Source of the DNA: Legionella sheltonii | GTDB taxonomy: Bacteria; Pseudomonadota; Gammaproteobacteria; Legionellales; Legionellaceae | Assembly: GCF_026191355.1 (NCBI RefSeq) | Contig: NZ_JAPHOQ010000014.1 | Span: 62,001-126,000, forward strand | Direction of reading: 5' to 3' | DNA: 64,000 bases | Part shown: positions 18,279 through 28,213 of the stretch, one piece after another | Position numbering within the stretch: position 1 is the first letter of the stretch | Layout of the letters: each line of letters opens with the position of its first letter | The notes under the pieces: generated by a model | The model's database searches: none | The model's input: the letters and a program-made list of their open reading frames with translations, nothing else | Told to the model about the DNA's origin: nothing | Translations under genes and position numbers: made by a program

Positions 18279-19955
18279 TTAGCTTAGCAATAAACGCTCT
18301 TCATTTTGGTTTTGGTCTTTTGGATAGTTCAAACTCTGAGCATAAGGCAATAAAATAAACTCCATGCGTCTTGCTAAAGAACCTTTAGGATTTTTCAAGG
18401 GGATTTCAGCCAAACGAACTGATAACTCCTCCATAGAGGAAATTTCTCCCTTATCGAGTGCTTTAACAATTTCATTAACATCAAACACATGATGTCTATT
18501 CCAATGAGCATGAATGACTCTACTTATCCAAGAATTACTTTTTGTATAATCATCTAAAATTGCTCTTGCTTGTTTCAATTTATCGCTTATTTCATGTGTG
18601 ATTTCGGTATAAGAAGCAGGAAAGCTTGCTATTTTGGGTAATGAAATAAAGCGTTCATATTCCTTTAAAATAGTCTTTCTTTCATTCTCACAATGCACAA
18701 GCTTTTGATATATACTCTGGAATTTTTGCGGATAGTAGTCAAATGCTGTTTCACAATCTTCTTTTTTTAACTCGGGATTAAGTTCCATCATTTCTTGAAC
18801 GCTTAATTTTTTTTCATTTTCCAGCGCTCTTTTTATATCTTGGACTAGGTGCTGTATACAAAGGCTATAGAAACCTGGATCTTGCGCAGTAGTTATTTCA
18901 GCCTTTATTGTTTCGGGAAAATAGCGGAAAATTTCCGATCTAATATTAGCCTCAGACTTATCTCCTAAGTTTGCCAAAGCCTTTAATATTTGAAGATGTT
19001 TTGAGAAAGATTTTTCAGGCAATGTAGCTTCTGATGGGAGTGATATTGATACTTCCTTTTCTTTTAAAAGTTGAATGTAATCATTTGTTAATTTTCCCAA
19101 GCCAACAATTGATTGTTCTGTAATTAGTTTATTTAATACTTGAACAACTTCTTGGTAATCATTAAAGTTCTTGTCTGAATTCTCAGCATTTTTTCCTGCT
19201 GAGTGGATTAGTTCTTGAAGTTCCTTGTCTGTTTCTGATTTTTTTAATTGATAATGCTGAAGGTGGTAAATTAATCGCTGTGCTGATTTAACAACGCCTA
19301 GAGGATGAATACCATACTCCTGTAAATCTTCTAAGTTAATAGAAACACCTTCTAAAGGATCTTGATATTGCTCTGGATTATAATCGTCATGCTGATGCAA
19401 AATCCCATGTCGTTTTTTATACGGCTTATTTGAACTGTAGGTAAATGGAGTTATAAATTCTTGTTCGCAAGGAACCTCCTTTTCGCCTCTGGAAGGGCTG
19501 CTGTATGCTAACTCTACCCCCTCATCTTGCAAGGCTTTCCATATACTTAACATTAATTTCTTTAAATAAATGGGATTAGGATAAGCTTGTCCCTCATAAT
19601 ATTTAGGTTTTTCTTTGGATAACAAATATTCCATATAAACACAAATTTCTTTTCCTCTTTGGTCTCTATCTCCTCCATTAAACGTAGGATCCCATGTACT
19701 TAAATTATTATTATCATCGGGTAAAAACACTTTAAATTCTGGATGAAACCGGGTTTGAAATTGCTCTATGGTGGCGAGCGCTTTTACAGCTTTTAATGCA
19801 TTTTTTCGAGTGGGTTTAATACTTATTCTAAATTGCCAAGAAGGAAGTGAATTCGTTTGATCTACGATTGTGTCTGCAATCCCCCCTGGAACAGCAAACC
19901 AGGTTGATTGAATTTTGGGAGCTTGCTCTTCAACCATTTTTTGAGTAATAGCCAT
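18279..19955 (-). CDS. Hypothetical protein, candidate effector (558 aa)
   Basis: No family is recognised with confidence. An N-terminal globular domain (about 1-200) includes WQFRISIKPTRKNALKAVKA and GKEICVYMEYLL. A helical, charged middle and C-terminal region (about 225-550) follows, with KLKQARAILDDY. There is no signal peptide or membrane helix. The pattern of the N-terminal domain faintly recalls OspF/SpvC phosphothreonine lyases (W-x-x-H-x-S-V then a GAQFTLY-like strand), but the catalytic His place is Arg here, so I do not claim that activity. It is isolated between pseudogene debris and the Bax inhibitor gene; effector status is a guess from style. Confidence 0.45.
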   Translation of the reverse strand: MAITQKMVEEQAPKIQSTWFAVPGGIADTIVDQTNSLPSWQFRISIKPTRKNALKAVKALATIEQFQTRFHPEFKVFLPDDNNNLSTWDPTFNGGDRDQRGKEICVYMEYLLSKEKPKYYEGQAYPNPIYLKKLMLSIWKALQDEGVELAYSSPSRGEKEVPCEQEFITPFTYSSNKPYKKRHGILHQHDDYNPEQYQDPLEGVSINLEDLQEYGIHPLGVVKSAQRLIYHLQHYQLKKSETDKELQELIHSAGKNAENSDKNFNDYQEVVQVLNKLITEQSIVGLGKLTNDYIQLLKEKEVSISLPSEATLPEKSFSKHLQILKALANLGDKSEANIRSEIFRYFPETIKAEITTAQDPGFYSLCIQHLVQDIKRALENEKKLSVQEMMELNPELKKEDCETAFDYYPQKFQSIYQKLVHCENERKTILKEYERFISLPKIASFPASYTEITHEISDKLKQARAILDDYTKSNSWISRVIHAHWNRHHVFDVNEIVKALDKGEISSMEELSVRLAEIPLKNPKGSLARRMEFILLPYAQSLNYPKDQNQNEERLLLS

Positions 19956-20148
19956 TTTTTCTACAAAAATGTTAAAATTGATAAATTATAATTAATTTTG
20001 CGTTATCATTCAATTAATGATCAATATGATTTATTTTTGGTTGCTGTAGTGGGTTTTTAGTTATGCTATGCAATGTACCTATATCAGCGACATGTAGTGT
20101 TCTAAGATTGTATATCTCAGCTAATTTCGAAAGTCTTTTATAATTGCC

Positions 20149-20180
20149 AAAAAAAATCCCGGCAAAAAACTAACCGGGAT
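20149..20180 (-). terminator. Rho-independent terminator after the Bax inhibitor-1 family gene
   Basis: On the minus strand ATCCCGG pairs with CCGGGAT around an 11-base loop and is followed by eight T. It begins about 20 bases past the stop at 20203. Confidence 0.88.
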
Positions 20181-20202
20181 TCAGGTAGAGGAGAATGGAT
20201 AA

Positions 20203-20877
20203 CTAGTCGCGGCCTGAAAACGCACCTAATATGTTAAGCAAGCTGACGAACAAGTTATAAATCGATACAAAAAGGCCTACTGTAGCTGAAATGTAATTGG
20301 TTTCACCTTCATGAATAATTGCACTGGTTTGCATGAGAATTAATCCTGAAGAAATAAGTACGAAAGCAGCTGAAATGGCTAATTGTAAGGCAGGGATGTG
20401 AATAAAGATTCCTGCAATCATCGCCAATAGAACCACCATCATACCAACAAAAAGAAATCCGCCCAGGAAGCTAAAATCTTTTTTTGTTGTTAATGCATAA
20501 CCCGATAATGCAAAGAAAATGATACCAGTACCGCCTAAGGCCGTTGCAATTAATTGTGGGCCATTACTGAAATGGCTAATATAGGCATTAAGTACTGGAC
20601 CTAATGTATAGCCCAGGAACCCGGTAAAGGCAAAAACACTGACTAAACCCCATACACTGTTTCTTAAAGCTTGAGTCAAAAACATTAAACCATAAACACC
20701 AACTATCATGAGAAGAGGGTTCATTGGGCGTGCGCCGCTTGTAAGAGATAAAAATGCCATAAACGCACTGAACAAAAATGTCAGACCTAATAACAGGTAG
20801 GTATTACGCAGTACCTTATTACTCGAAAGCACTGACTCATTACGTCGTGTAAGGATGGTGACATCATTTCGATTCAT
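20203..20877 (-). CDS. Bax inhibitor-1 / YccA family membrane protein (224 aa)
   Basis: Seven hydrophobic helices are visible and the last part reads NYISATVGLFVSIYNLFVSLLNILG, matching the YccA/YbhL branch where helix 7 carries the 'LY-D/N-N-F' signature. In E. coli YccA interacts with the FtsH protease; YbhL-type proteins may leak calcium or protons. The frame is open to 20943, but ATG 20877 has AGGAG about 9 bases upstream and starts MNRNDVTIL, as in family members. It is monocistronic and closed by a strong terminator. The family is widespread in bacteria, so host-apoptosis mimicry should not be assumed. Confidence 0.9.
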   Translation of the reverse strand: MNRNDVTILTRRNESVLSSNKVLRNTYLLLGLTFLFSAFMAFLSLTSGARPMNPLLMIVGVYGLMFLTQALRNSVWGLVSVFAFTGFLGYTLGPVLNAYISHFSNGPQLIATALGGTGIIFFALSGYALTTKKDFSFLGGFLFVGMMVVLLAMIAGIFIHIPALQLAISAAFVLISSGLILMQTSAIIHEGETNYISATVGLFVSIYNLFVSLLNILGAFSGRD

Positions 20878-21005
20878 TGTTTGGAGCTCCTCTATGTTTA
20901 TATTTAGTCTAGCATATCTATGGGTTAGTTTCCTATATTTCAAGTTTTAAAACAAAGTATTTTTGTTTTGAGGTTCCATAGTACTATAGTAGTATTGTAA
21001 ACCTG

Positions 21006-21080
21006 TTGCAGCGCTATTCCCCGTTATCCCTCCTTGCATTCGGGATGAGGCACAATTCGCTGTACCCAGGCTACTTTGGA
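21006..21080. repeat. Intergenic repeat sequence ending in CACCCAGGCTAC-like edge
   Basis: Bases 21006-21080 have the GC-richer repeat style also seen at 31655-31752 and 40870-40912 and share the edge (A/C)CCCAGGCTA. The segment is translated in the upstream extension of the nitrilase-family frame but is not part of the protein. Confidence 0.5.
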
Positions 21081-21122
21081 TACATGTTTCGACCGTTTTT
21101 AAGTCAAATTTTAGGATTTATT

Positions 21123-21932
21123 ATGGCACGGGCAGCATTAGTACAAATGGTTTCCTCAGCACACGTTGCTGAGAATTTACAACAAGTGGAACAACTCATT
21201 AAGCAAGCCCGTGAGGAACAGGCAGAACTGGTGCTTTTACCTGAAAATTTTGCATTTATGGGGCTTCATGAAACCGATAAATTGCAGATTGGTGAAGTTT
21301 TTGGTGTAGGTCCAATACAAGAAAAAATCAGTCAACTGGCAAAAGAATACGGTTTGTGGATTATTGCTGGAACTATCCCTCTTAAAAGCATGGGTTCTAA
21401 AGTACGTGCCAGTTGTTTGGTTTATGACGCCCAAGGTAAGTGCGCTGCGCGTTACGATAAAATTCATCTATTCGATGTAAGTGTCTCGGCGGGAGAGGCA
21501 TATAAAGAATCGATATCTATTGAGCGCGGGCATGATTTGGCTCTGGTAGATACCCCGATTGGAAAAATTGGATTGACGGTTTGTTATGATTTACGTTTTC
21601 CAGAACTTTACCAACTCCTGATGTTGAAAGGAGCCCAATTGTTTACCGTTCCTTCTGCATTTACAGCCGTAACAGGTCTTGCTCATTGGGAAGTATTGTT
21701 GCGAGCCCGAGCGATTGAAAATCTTTGTTATGTTTTAGCAGCCAATCAAGGGGGGCGGCATGAAAATGGGCGTACCACTTTTGGTCATAGTATGGTTGTG
21801 GATCCTTGGGGAAAAGTCCTGGCACAGAAAGAAATCGGTGTGGGTGTAGTGACGGCAGAGATCGATTTACAAAATCAGCAGGAATTACGTCGAAATTTCC
21901 CCTGTTTGGAACACCATGTATTAAACTTATAA
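21123..21932 (+). CDS. Carbon-nitrogen hydrolase, nitrilase superfamily (269 aa)
   Basis: The Glu-Lys-Cys triad is visible: LLPENF (Glu41), YDKIHLFDV (Lys) and VCYDLRFPELY (Cys). This pattern is closest to the Nit1/YbeM branch, whose members hydrolyse deaminated glutathione. The protein is cytoplasmic, with no signal peptide. The open frame starts at 21006, but that part comes from a repeat. ATG 21123 with AGGA at 21113-21116 gives MARAALVQM, the family start. tldD follows after 50 bases, so the two may be cotranscribed. Confidence 0.92.
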   Translation: MARAALVQMVSSAHVAENLQQVEQLIKQAREEQAELVLLPENFAFMGLHETDKLQIGEVFGVGPIQEKISQLAKEYGLWIIAGTIPLKSMGSKVRASCLVYDAQGKCAARYDKIHLFDVSVSAGEAYKESISIERGHDLALVDTPIGKIGLTVCYDLRFPELYQLLMLKGAQLFTVPSAFTAVTGLAHWEVLLRARAIENLCYVLAANQGGRHENGRTTFGHSMVVDPWGKVLAQKEIGVGVVTAEIDLQNQQELRRNFPCLEHHVLNL

Positions 21933-21982
21933 TAGAGTTTACTCTCAATGAATAACAGTTTTATTAAAAAGGTAATGATTAA

Positions 21983-23425
21983 ATGACAGAAGCCCTGAAT
22001 ACAGCAAAAAAAATTTTACTAGCTCCTGCATCGTTAGATGAGACGGGTATAGAAAAATTATTTAGAACCATGATGAGCCATCATATTGATGATGCGGATC
22101 TCTATTTCCAAAGTTGCAGCTATGAATCCTGGTACTTAGAAGATTCTGTGGTCAAAAGTGGTAGTTTTTCTTTGGATAGAGGGGTAGGTATTCGAGCGGT
22201 TAGTGGTGATAAAACAGGTTTTGCCTATTGTGATGATATTTTATTTCCTTCCATGTTGCGTGCAGCTGATGCGGCTCGTTCTATTGCCCTCACTGGGTCC
22301 AAACCAGTTCAATCCGTTCAAGTTCAAAGTGCTGCAATAAGTCGCTATCAAGGATTAAATCCTATTGAGGGGATGAGCAAACAAGAGAAAATTGCCTTAT
22401 TAGAGGCGATTGATAAAGAAGCTCGCCGTATTGATCCGCGTGTAATTCAGGTAAATGCTTCATTAAGTGGTTGCTACGAAGTCGTGATGGTAGCTGGAAT
22501 GCATGGACAAATGATTGCAGATGTTAGACCTTTGGTCAGTATCAACGTGAGCGTTATTGTAGAAGACAAGCATGGAAAACGGGAGTCTGCTCGTTCTGGA
22601 GGCGGTGGTCGAGTGCCTTATTCCTACTTTCACGAAAAAGACAATGCTTTAAGTTATGCACGTGAAGCTGTTCGCGAAGCATTGATTAATTTAGAGGCAC
22701 AACCTGCACCTGCAGGAACAATGCCTGTCGTTTTGGGACCAGGCTGGCCGGGAGTTTTATTGCATGAAGCAGTAGGGCATGGTTTGGAAGGTGATTTTAA
22801 TCGCAAGGGATTATCTGCTTTCTCGGGGCGTATTGGCCAACAAGTGGCCGCACCTGGTGTTACGGTAGTTGATGACGGTACTTTGAAAGATAGACGCGGT
22901 TCCATCACTATTGATGATGAAGGAACTCCATCCCAATGCACTACATTGATTGATAATGGCGTTTTGGTGAATTACATGCAAGATAAGTTGAATGCCAAAT
23001 TGATGGGCATGCAATCCACCGGCAATTGCCGACGTGAATCTTATGCGCATGTACCCATGCCCAGAATGACTAATACCTACATGTTGGCAGGCCAACATGA
23101 TCCCGAAGAAATTATTCGTTCGGTACAGCGTGGCTTATATGCGGTGAATTTTGGAGGTGGACAAGTTGATATTACTTCAGGTCAATTTGTATTCTCTGCA
23201 AGCGAAGCTTATCTTATTGAGAATGGGAAGATTACTGCACCAGTCAAGGGAGCAACCTTAATTGGCAATGGACCTGACGTGATGAAAAAAATCAGTATGA
23301 TTGGAAATGATCTGGGATTAGATCGTGGAATTGGCGTTTGCGGTAAAGAAGGACAATCCGTTCCTGTTGGTGTGGGTCAACCTACTCTAAAAATAGATGC
23401 TTTGACTGTGGGTGGGACTAGTTAA
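21983..23425 (+). CDS. tldD: Metalloprotease TldD (480 aa)
   Basis: TldD pairs with PmbA/TldE to form a zinc protease active on peptides such as microcin B17 precursor and CcdA. The zinc motif [11 protein letters not shown] lies at about residues 261-271. Other family stretches include [10 protein letters not shown] near residue 68 and NTYMLAG with the C-terminal [16 protein letters not shown]. The length is typical. No pmbA gene lies nearby, so the partner must be elsewhere. A stem-loop with a T tract follows the stop. Confidence 0.96.
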   Translation: MTEALNTAKKILLAPASLDETGIEKLFRTMMSHHIDDADLYFQSCSYESWYLEDSVVKSGSFSLDRGVGIRAVSGDKTGFAYCDDILFPSMLRAADAARSIALTGSKPVQSVQVQSAAISRYQGLNPIEGMSKQEKIALLEAIDKEARRIDPRVIQVNASLSGCYEVVMVAGMHGQMIADVRPLVSINVSVIVEDKHGKRESARSGGGGRVPYSYFHEKDNALSYAREAVREALINLEAQPAPAGTMPVVLGPGWPGVLLHEAVGHGLEGDFNRKGLSAFSGRIGQQVAAPGVTVVDDGTLKDRRGSITIDDEGTPSQCTTLIDNGVLVNYMQDKLNAKLMGMQSTGNCRRESYAHVPMPRMTNTYMLAGQHDPEEIIRSVQRGLYAVNFGGGQVDITSGQFVFSASEAYLIENGKITAPVKGATLIGNGPDVMKKISMIGNDLGLDRGIGVCGKEGQSVPVGVGQPTLKIDALTVGGTS

Positions 23426-23468
23426 AATCGATAGTATGCAGGGCTTTTAACCTGATTTTAATTTTTTT
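23422..23468 (+). terminator. Probable terminator after tldD
   Basis: TTAAAATC (23422-23429) pairs with GATTTTAA (23454-23461), with an inner AGG/CCT stem, and is followed by seven T. The stem is AT-rich, so strength is uncertain. Confidence 0.6.
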
Positions 23469-23666
23469 ACTCTTATGATCATTTTATTGAGAGCAGTTTG
23501 CTATTTAGTGTTCATAGTAGTAGCATCCGATGACAATATATTCCATGTCGCGAATATATAAAGTAAGTATCATGAAGGGGTCGTCTCGTGTCATTTAGAC
23601 TACCTTTTCATGGCTTTTTTTAATTAAAAATTGAGCGTAACAAAAATAGTAGGAGACTGGGATAAT

Positions 23667-24467
23667 ATGGAATTAAAGGCTATTGCTATAGCAGCCCTTT
23701 GTGTTGGATTTAATGGATTAGCTGTTGCTGGTGCTATGGGGGGTGTTGTTTCTTCCCCGCCAAGATTTTATATAGGTGCTGAAGGTGGAGCCTCTATTTC
23801 TTTAAGCACGCATTTTGCCCCTAATTGGGGTGGAGAACCTCTTCGTATCGCCGCAACCAGTAACTCCGATTGGAATACCGATTTCGGGATTGGGGGTTTT
23901 GGAGGCGCATTCATTGGCTATCAATACAACCCAAACCTAGCTGTTCAGTTTACTTGGGATTACCGAAGTGGCTATGATTATTTTCTTCATGCCAGCTACG
24001 GAGTTGTGCCCACTGATCCGAATTTATACCTGGAAGATCAATTTAACGCGGATGACATCAACGTCCAAACGTTTCTCTTTGATCTTATCTTAAAGCCTAG
24101 CGTAAATTGGGGTGGCTTTGTACCTTATGTTAAAGGTGGAATTGGTTTGGCTTATAATCAAATAGGTACATTAAGAAATGTGCAGCATACGTTCTTTGGT
24201 AACCCAACAACATATGATATTCGTATCTCTGGTGATTCAGTGACTAGCTTTGCCTGGGATGCTGGTGTCGGTGCTGAGTACTTTTTTAATAATAAATTCA
24301 GCATCGGTCTTGGTTACCGCTTTGTTGATGCAGGGACCTTAAGCACTGATAATACATACCATGATGTTATTAAAGGTACTGCTGGCTTAATCACTTCTTT
24401 TGAAACAAAGCATGTTTTCTTAAATGAATTCGTTGCTTCGGTTGCCTATCATTTTGATTTCGCATAA
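23667..24467 (+). CDS. Outer membrane beta-barrel protein (266 aa)
   Basis: A signal peptide (about residues 1-21) is followed by alternating amphipathic strands typical of an eight-stranded barrel of the OmpA/opacity class: FYIGAEGGASISL, GAFIGYQYNPNLAVQFTWDYR, FVPYVKGGIGLAYN, FSIGLGYRFVDAGTL, and a C-terminal strand ending VAYHFDFA with the terminal aromatic of outer-membrane proteins. The open frame starts at TTG 23631, but AGGAGA at 23651-23656 points to ATG 23667. It has its own promoter region and probably its own terminator. The ligand or role is unknown; Legionella carries many such paralogues. Confidence 0.85.
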   Translation: MELKAIAIAALCVGFNGLAVAGAMGGVVSSPPRFYIGAEGGASISLSTHFAPNWGGEPLRIAATSNSDWNTDFGIGGFGGAFIGYQYNPNLAVQFTWDYRSGYDYFLHASYGVVPTDPNLYLEDQFNADDINVQTFLFDLILKPSVNWGGFVPYVKGGIGLAYNQIGTLRNVQHTFFGNPTTYDIRISGDSVTSFAWDAGVGAEYFFNNKFSIGLGYRFVDAGTLSTDNTYHDVIKGTAGLITSFETKHVFLNEFVASVAYHFDFA

Positions 24468-24504
24468 ATCCTATGGATTGAGTGAAATTAGCATACTTGC
24501 TAAT

Positions 24505-24539
24505 CCTAGATAGAGTCATATAAAAGGACTTTATCTAGG
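24505..24539 (+). terminator. Stem-loop between the barrel gene and mfd
   Basis: CCTAGATAGAGTC pairs with GACTTTATCTAGG (one mismatch) around a 9-base loop. It sits between two convergent genes, and only a weak T-rich run follows on the plus strand. It may terminate both. Confidence 0.5.
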
Positions 24540-24591
24540 CTCTTGAATTGTTCTTTTGTGTTATGGTTGCATCCTGCAGACAAGGCTTAAG

Positions 24592-27500
24592 CTATTTGGC
24601 GTCCTGACCTGATAATTTATTAAGTAGAGAACTAATCTCAAAAATTCGTGCTTCCGAGTCAGTACTGTCTAAATTAAATCGTAAGCGTTGAGGACCATCC
24701 ATTTGATACCTTTTCGCATGAACTTGAATCAAATGAATCAAAACGCCAGGATCAATGGAGGGATTTTCAGAAAACTCCAGTTTTCCCTGTTGTGAGCCGG
24801 CACTTATTTTTTGAATTCCCATTTTTTCGGCTTTTAATTTTAAGTCCGTAATTAATAGTAAATGCTTGACTTGCTGAGGCAATAAACCGAATCGGTCAAT
24901 CAATTCAACGTGTAAGTCATGCAACTGTTCTTTGGTCTTTGCATTGGCAATTCGTTTATACATAATCAGTCGATTGTGGATATCTGGAATGTAATCATCA
25001 GGAATAATCGCACTGATTCGTAAATCGATCTCGGGTCCTTGATGCATTGGAGCGGATAACTCAGGTGTTTTTCCAGCTTTTAAATCATGAACTGCTCTAT
25101 CGAGCATTTCCATAAATAAATTAAATCCAATTGCTTGCATGTTGCCACTTTGCTCTTCACCTAAAAGTTCACCTGCCCCACGAATTTCGAGATCATGGGT
25201 TGCTAAAGTGAAGCCTGCACCCAAATCTTCCAAGGATACAATGGCTTCTAGACGTTTGACGGCATCAGAGGTCAATAATTTTTCATTCGGAGTAAGTAGG
25301 TATGCATAGGCTTGATGGTGCGAACGACCTACACGTCCACGTAATTGATGCAATTGAGCTAAACCAAATTTATCTGCGCGATCAATAATAATTGTATTGG
25401 CAGTAGGAATGTCGATACCGGTTTCAATGATGGTGGTACAGACCAATACATTAAAACGATGATGATAGAAATCCGACATGACTCGTTCTAACTCACGTTC
25501 ACGTATTTGTCCATGAGCTGAGCGTATTTTTGCTTCGGGAACCAGAGTTTGTAAATCCTGGCATACTCGCTCAATAGTTTCTACATTATTATGAAGGAAA
25601 AAAACCTGACCCCCTCTAAGAATTTCCCTTAGGATCGCCTCACGGACGATAGTGTCCTTTTTTTCTTGCCAAAAAGTTTTAATTGCCAGACGTTTGGCTG
25701 GAGGTGTGGTCATTAGAGAAATGTCCCTTATTCCTGCCATTGCCATATTTAATGTTCTAGGAATAGGGGTCGCAGTCATGGATAGAATATCTACATAGGT
25801 ACGTAGTGATTTGATGTGCTCTTTTTGTTTGACCCCAAAACGATGTTCTTCATCAATAATAAGCAATCCAAGATTTTTAAAAGCAATCTTGCTTTGGAAT
25901 AATTTATGAGTCCCTATGACTATGTCAACCGTTCCCGATTTTAATGAGGCAAGCACTGCCTCAGTTTCTTTAGCTGAGCGAAACCGTGAAAGTAACTCAA
26001 TATTAATGGGGAAGTCCGCAAATCGATCTCGGAAGGATTCAAAGTGTTGTCCGGCCAGCAAAGTAGTTGGGACAAGAATACAGACTTGTTTATTGTTTTG
26101 CACTGCAACAAAAGCGGCGCGCATGGCTACTTCAGTTTTACCAAAACCTACATCGCCACAAATTAAACGATCCATAGGTCTCGGGGATTCCATATCTTTT
26201 ATGATTTGCTCGATTGCCTGTAATTGATCCGGTGTTTCTGTAAACGGAAATGCACTGGCAAATTTAACGTATTCATTATGATCGATTTGATATTGGTGTC
26301 CAGGTTGGGCTTCTCTTTTGGCGTAGAGATCAAGTAACTCGATGGCCACATCATGAATTTTTTCAGCGGCTTTTTTTCGTTCCTTTTGCCATTGATCCGA
26401 ACCCAGTCTATGCAAGGGAGCATGTTCACTATCAACCCCAGTATATCGGCTAATCAAGTGAAGTGAGGTCACCGGAACATAAATCTTGTCTTCGCCTGCA
26501 TAGGTAAGGACTAAAAATTCACTCGCAATCCCATTGGATTCTATATGCTGTAATCCTTGATAACGTCCTACACCAAATTGAAGATGAACAACAGGCGCAC
26601 CAACACGTAGTTCAGCCATATCACGGATAATTAAGTCAGGATCAACAGCTTTTTGTGCACTGCGCCTTTGAGGTGTACTTTGCTCCCCAAACAATTGGGA
26701 TTCAACAATAATAACGATATGACTTTGCTTTAATTCACATCCATAAATGAGGTCGCCGGTAGTGATGTTGATCGGAGCATTATCGTTAATGAAATCGTGC
26801 CAAGAAGATTGTACTTTAGGATTAATGTTGCTTGGTTTAAGCAAATCCAGTAACACTTCACGCCGTCCCGCACTCTCGACTACAATCAAATAACGACGTG
26901 TCGTGTCTGCACAATAGGTACGAAGCTGGTTTAATGGTTCTTGTGTTTTCCTATCTATGGGTAATTGTGGGCCCGGAATAATATCAAAATTAACCACAGC
27001 CCCTTTTTTATCCGAAGGATTTTGGAACAGACGCAATTGTTCGTAGGTATTGGCTTTAGTTAGTAATTCAGTTGGATTAATAAAGCAAGCAGGGGGCGAT
27101 AAAATAGGTCTACTGACGTCATATCGTCTTTGCTCATAGCGTTCATTCAACTCTTGCCAAAATTGTTCTGCATTATTTTGAATTGTTTCAATCAAACAAA
27201 TCTTGGCATTTTCTGGTAGATAGTCGAAAAAAGTAACCGTCTTTTCAAAGAATAAGGGGAGGTAATATTCAATTCCTGAAGGGAATTGTCCCTCAGTGAT
27301 CGCTTCATAAATAGGGCATTGACTTGGATTACCTGGAAATAGTTCTCTAAATGCCCGTCGAAACAGGAGCTGGCTTTGTTCATTTAAAGGAAACTCGCGT
27401 GCAGGTAACACATTGATTTCTTTTATTTTTTCTATTGTACGCTGTGTTTCTGTGTCGAATTCTCGTAGACTTTCTATTTCATCGTCAAAAAGTTCAATAC

Positions 27501-28047
27501 GAAAGGGTAAGCCGGAACCCATGGGATAAACATCAATAATGGATCCCCGTAGCGCAAACTCTCCGTGCTCAAGTACTTTATTCACACAATGATAACCGGC
27601 TTGTTGTAATTGATTACGAAAAGCGGTTAAGTCCAGTTTTTGTCCTTCTTTTAGCATTAAAGCATATTGATTTAAAAATTCGGGTGGACATAATCTGTGC
27701 ATTAATGTGCTTGCTGAAGTGATGACAATTGCATCAGTCACTTGTTGAATACGGCTTAAGGTATACAACCGCTCCGAAATAATGTCCTGGTGGGGTGAAA
27801 ATTGGTCATAAGGGAGCGTTTCCCAATCCGGAAAAAATAACAGTTCTTGAGGACTGTTTGGATTGAGAAAGAAATTCAACTCCGCTTGCAATTGATTTGC
27901 ACTGAGATTATCTTGGGCAATCAATAACTTAATTCCGGAAGTTTGTTGACAATATTCAGCAAGTGCTAGTGCTAAGCTGCTTCCATGGAGCTGACCCCAT
28001 ACTTGTTTAGCCTGTGTCGATTTATAAAGTAAGGTATTTATGGGCAT
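24592..28047 (-). CDS. mfd: Transcription-repair coupling factor Mfd (1151 aa)
   Basis: Mfd displaces stalled RNA polymerase and recruits UvrA. In order: the UvrB-homology N-terminus, the RNAP-interaction domain ([16 protein letters not shown]), and the RecG-like translocase with Walker [17 protein letters not shown] (about residue 628), the DEEHRFG box, [12 protein letters not shown], and QLRGRVGRS. The C-terminal inhibitory domain is complete. The length matches E. coli (1148). It converges on the outer-membrane barrel gene. Confidence 0.97.
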   Translation of the reverse strand: MPINTLLYKSTQAKQVWGQLHGSSLALALAEYCQQTSGIKLLIAQDNLSANQLQAELNFFLNPNSPQELLFFPDWETLPYDQFSPHQDIISERLYTLSRIQQVTDAIVITSASTLMHRLCPPEFLNQYALMLKEGQKLDLTAFRNQLQQAGYHCVNKVLEHGEFALRGSIIDVYPMGSGLPFRIELFDDEIESLREFDTETQRTIEKIKEINVLPAREFPLNEQSQLLFRRAFRELFPGNPSQCPIYEAITEGQFPSGIEYYLPLFFEKTVTFFDYLPENAKICLIETIQNNAEQFWQELNERYEQRRYDVSRPILSPPACFINPTELLTKANTYEQLRLFQNPSDKKGAVVNFDIIPGPQLPIDRKTQEPLNQLRTYCADTTRRYLIVVESAGRREVLLDLLKPSNINPKVQSSWHDFINDNAPINITTGDLIYGCELKQSHIVIIVESQLFGEQSTPQRRSAQKAVDPDLIIRDMAELRVGAPVVHLQFGVGRYQGLQHIESNGIASEFLVLTYAGEDKIYVPVTSLHLISRYTGVDSEHAPLHRLGSDQWQKERKKAAEKIHDVAIELLDLYAKREAQPGHQYQIDHNEYVKFASAFPFTETPDQLQAIEQIIKDMESPRPMDRLICGDVGFGKTEVAMRAAFVAVQNNKQVCILVPTTLLAGQHFESFRDRFADFPINIELLSRFRSAKETEAVLASLKSGTVDIVIGTHKLFQSKIAFKNLGLLIIDEEHRFGVKQKEHIKSLRTYVDILSMTATPIPRTLNMAMAGIRDISLMTTPPAKRLAIKTFWQEKKDTIVREAILREILRGGQVFFLHNNVETIERVCQDLQTLVPEAKIRSAHGQIRERELERVMSDFYHHRFNVLVCTTIIETGIDIPTANTIIIDRADKFGLAQLHQLRGRVGRSHHQAYAYLLTPNEKLLTSDAVKRLEAIVSLEDLGAGFTLATHDLEIRGAGELLGEEQSGNMQAIGFNLFMEMLDRAVHDLKAGKTPELSAPMHQGPEIDLRISAIIPDDYIPDIHNRLIMYKRIANAKTKEQLHDLHVELIDRFGLLPQQVKHLLLITDLKLKAEKMGIQKISAGSQQGKLEFSENPSIDPGVLIHLIQVHAKRYQMDGPQRLRFNLDSTDSEARIFEISSLLNKLSGQDAK

Positions 28048-28150
28048 AGCTTAGACAGTCGGATTTAAAAACTTGCTATTATACCTGATGTATTGACTTG
28101 GTTCATCTTAAAATTGTGGATAAAAAGAAGATCCTGAAGTTGACGTCGTT

Positions 28151-28195
28151 AGGAGGTCAGTTACTATGTATGAAGTATGTATTGACGACTTTTAA
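28151..28195 (+). CDS. Nine-codon mini-ORF with a perfect Shine-Dalgarno
   Basis: AGGAGG at 28151-28156 is 9 bases from ATG 28166, which opens MYEVCIDDF and stops at TAA 28193-28195. The coding part is 28166-28195. A second ribosome site (AAGGAG at 28201) and the ATG of the F-box-like gene follow within 19 bases. It may be a leader peptide that primes or tunes translation of the next gene, or a relic of a lost start. Confidence 0.4.
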   Translation, partial: RRSVTMYEVCIDDF

Positions 28196-28213
28196 TTGTA
28201 AAGGAGCACTGAA

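Noticed and set aside
18279-19955. OspF/SpvC-like phosphothreonine lyase
   Set aside because: Strand pattern around WQFRISIKP and GKEICVYM is suggestive, but the catalytic His position is Arg and the match is too short to claim.
20203-20877. Bax inhibitor-1 protein as an anti-apoptotic effector
   Set aside because: This family is common in free-living bacteria (YccA/YbhL) and has no effector marks here.
21006-21122. 39-residue N-terminal extension of the nitrilase-family protein
   Set aside because: Encoded by an intergenic repeat; a good ribosome site supports ATG 21123.
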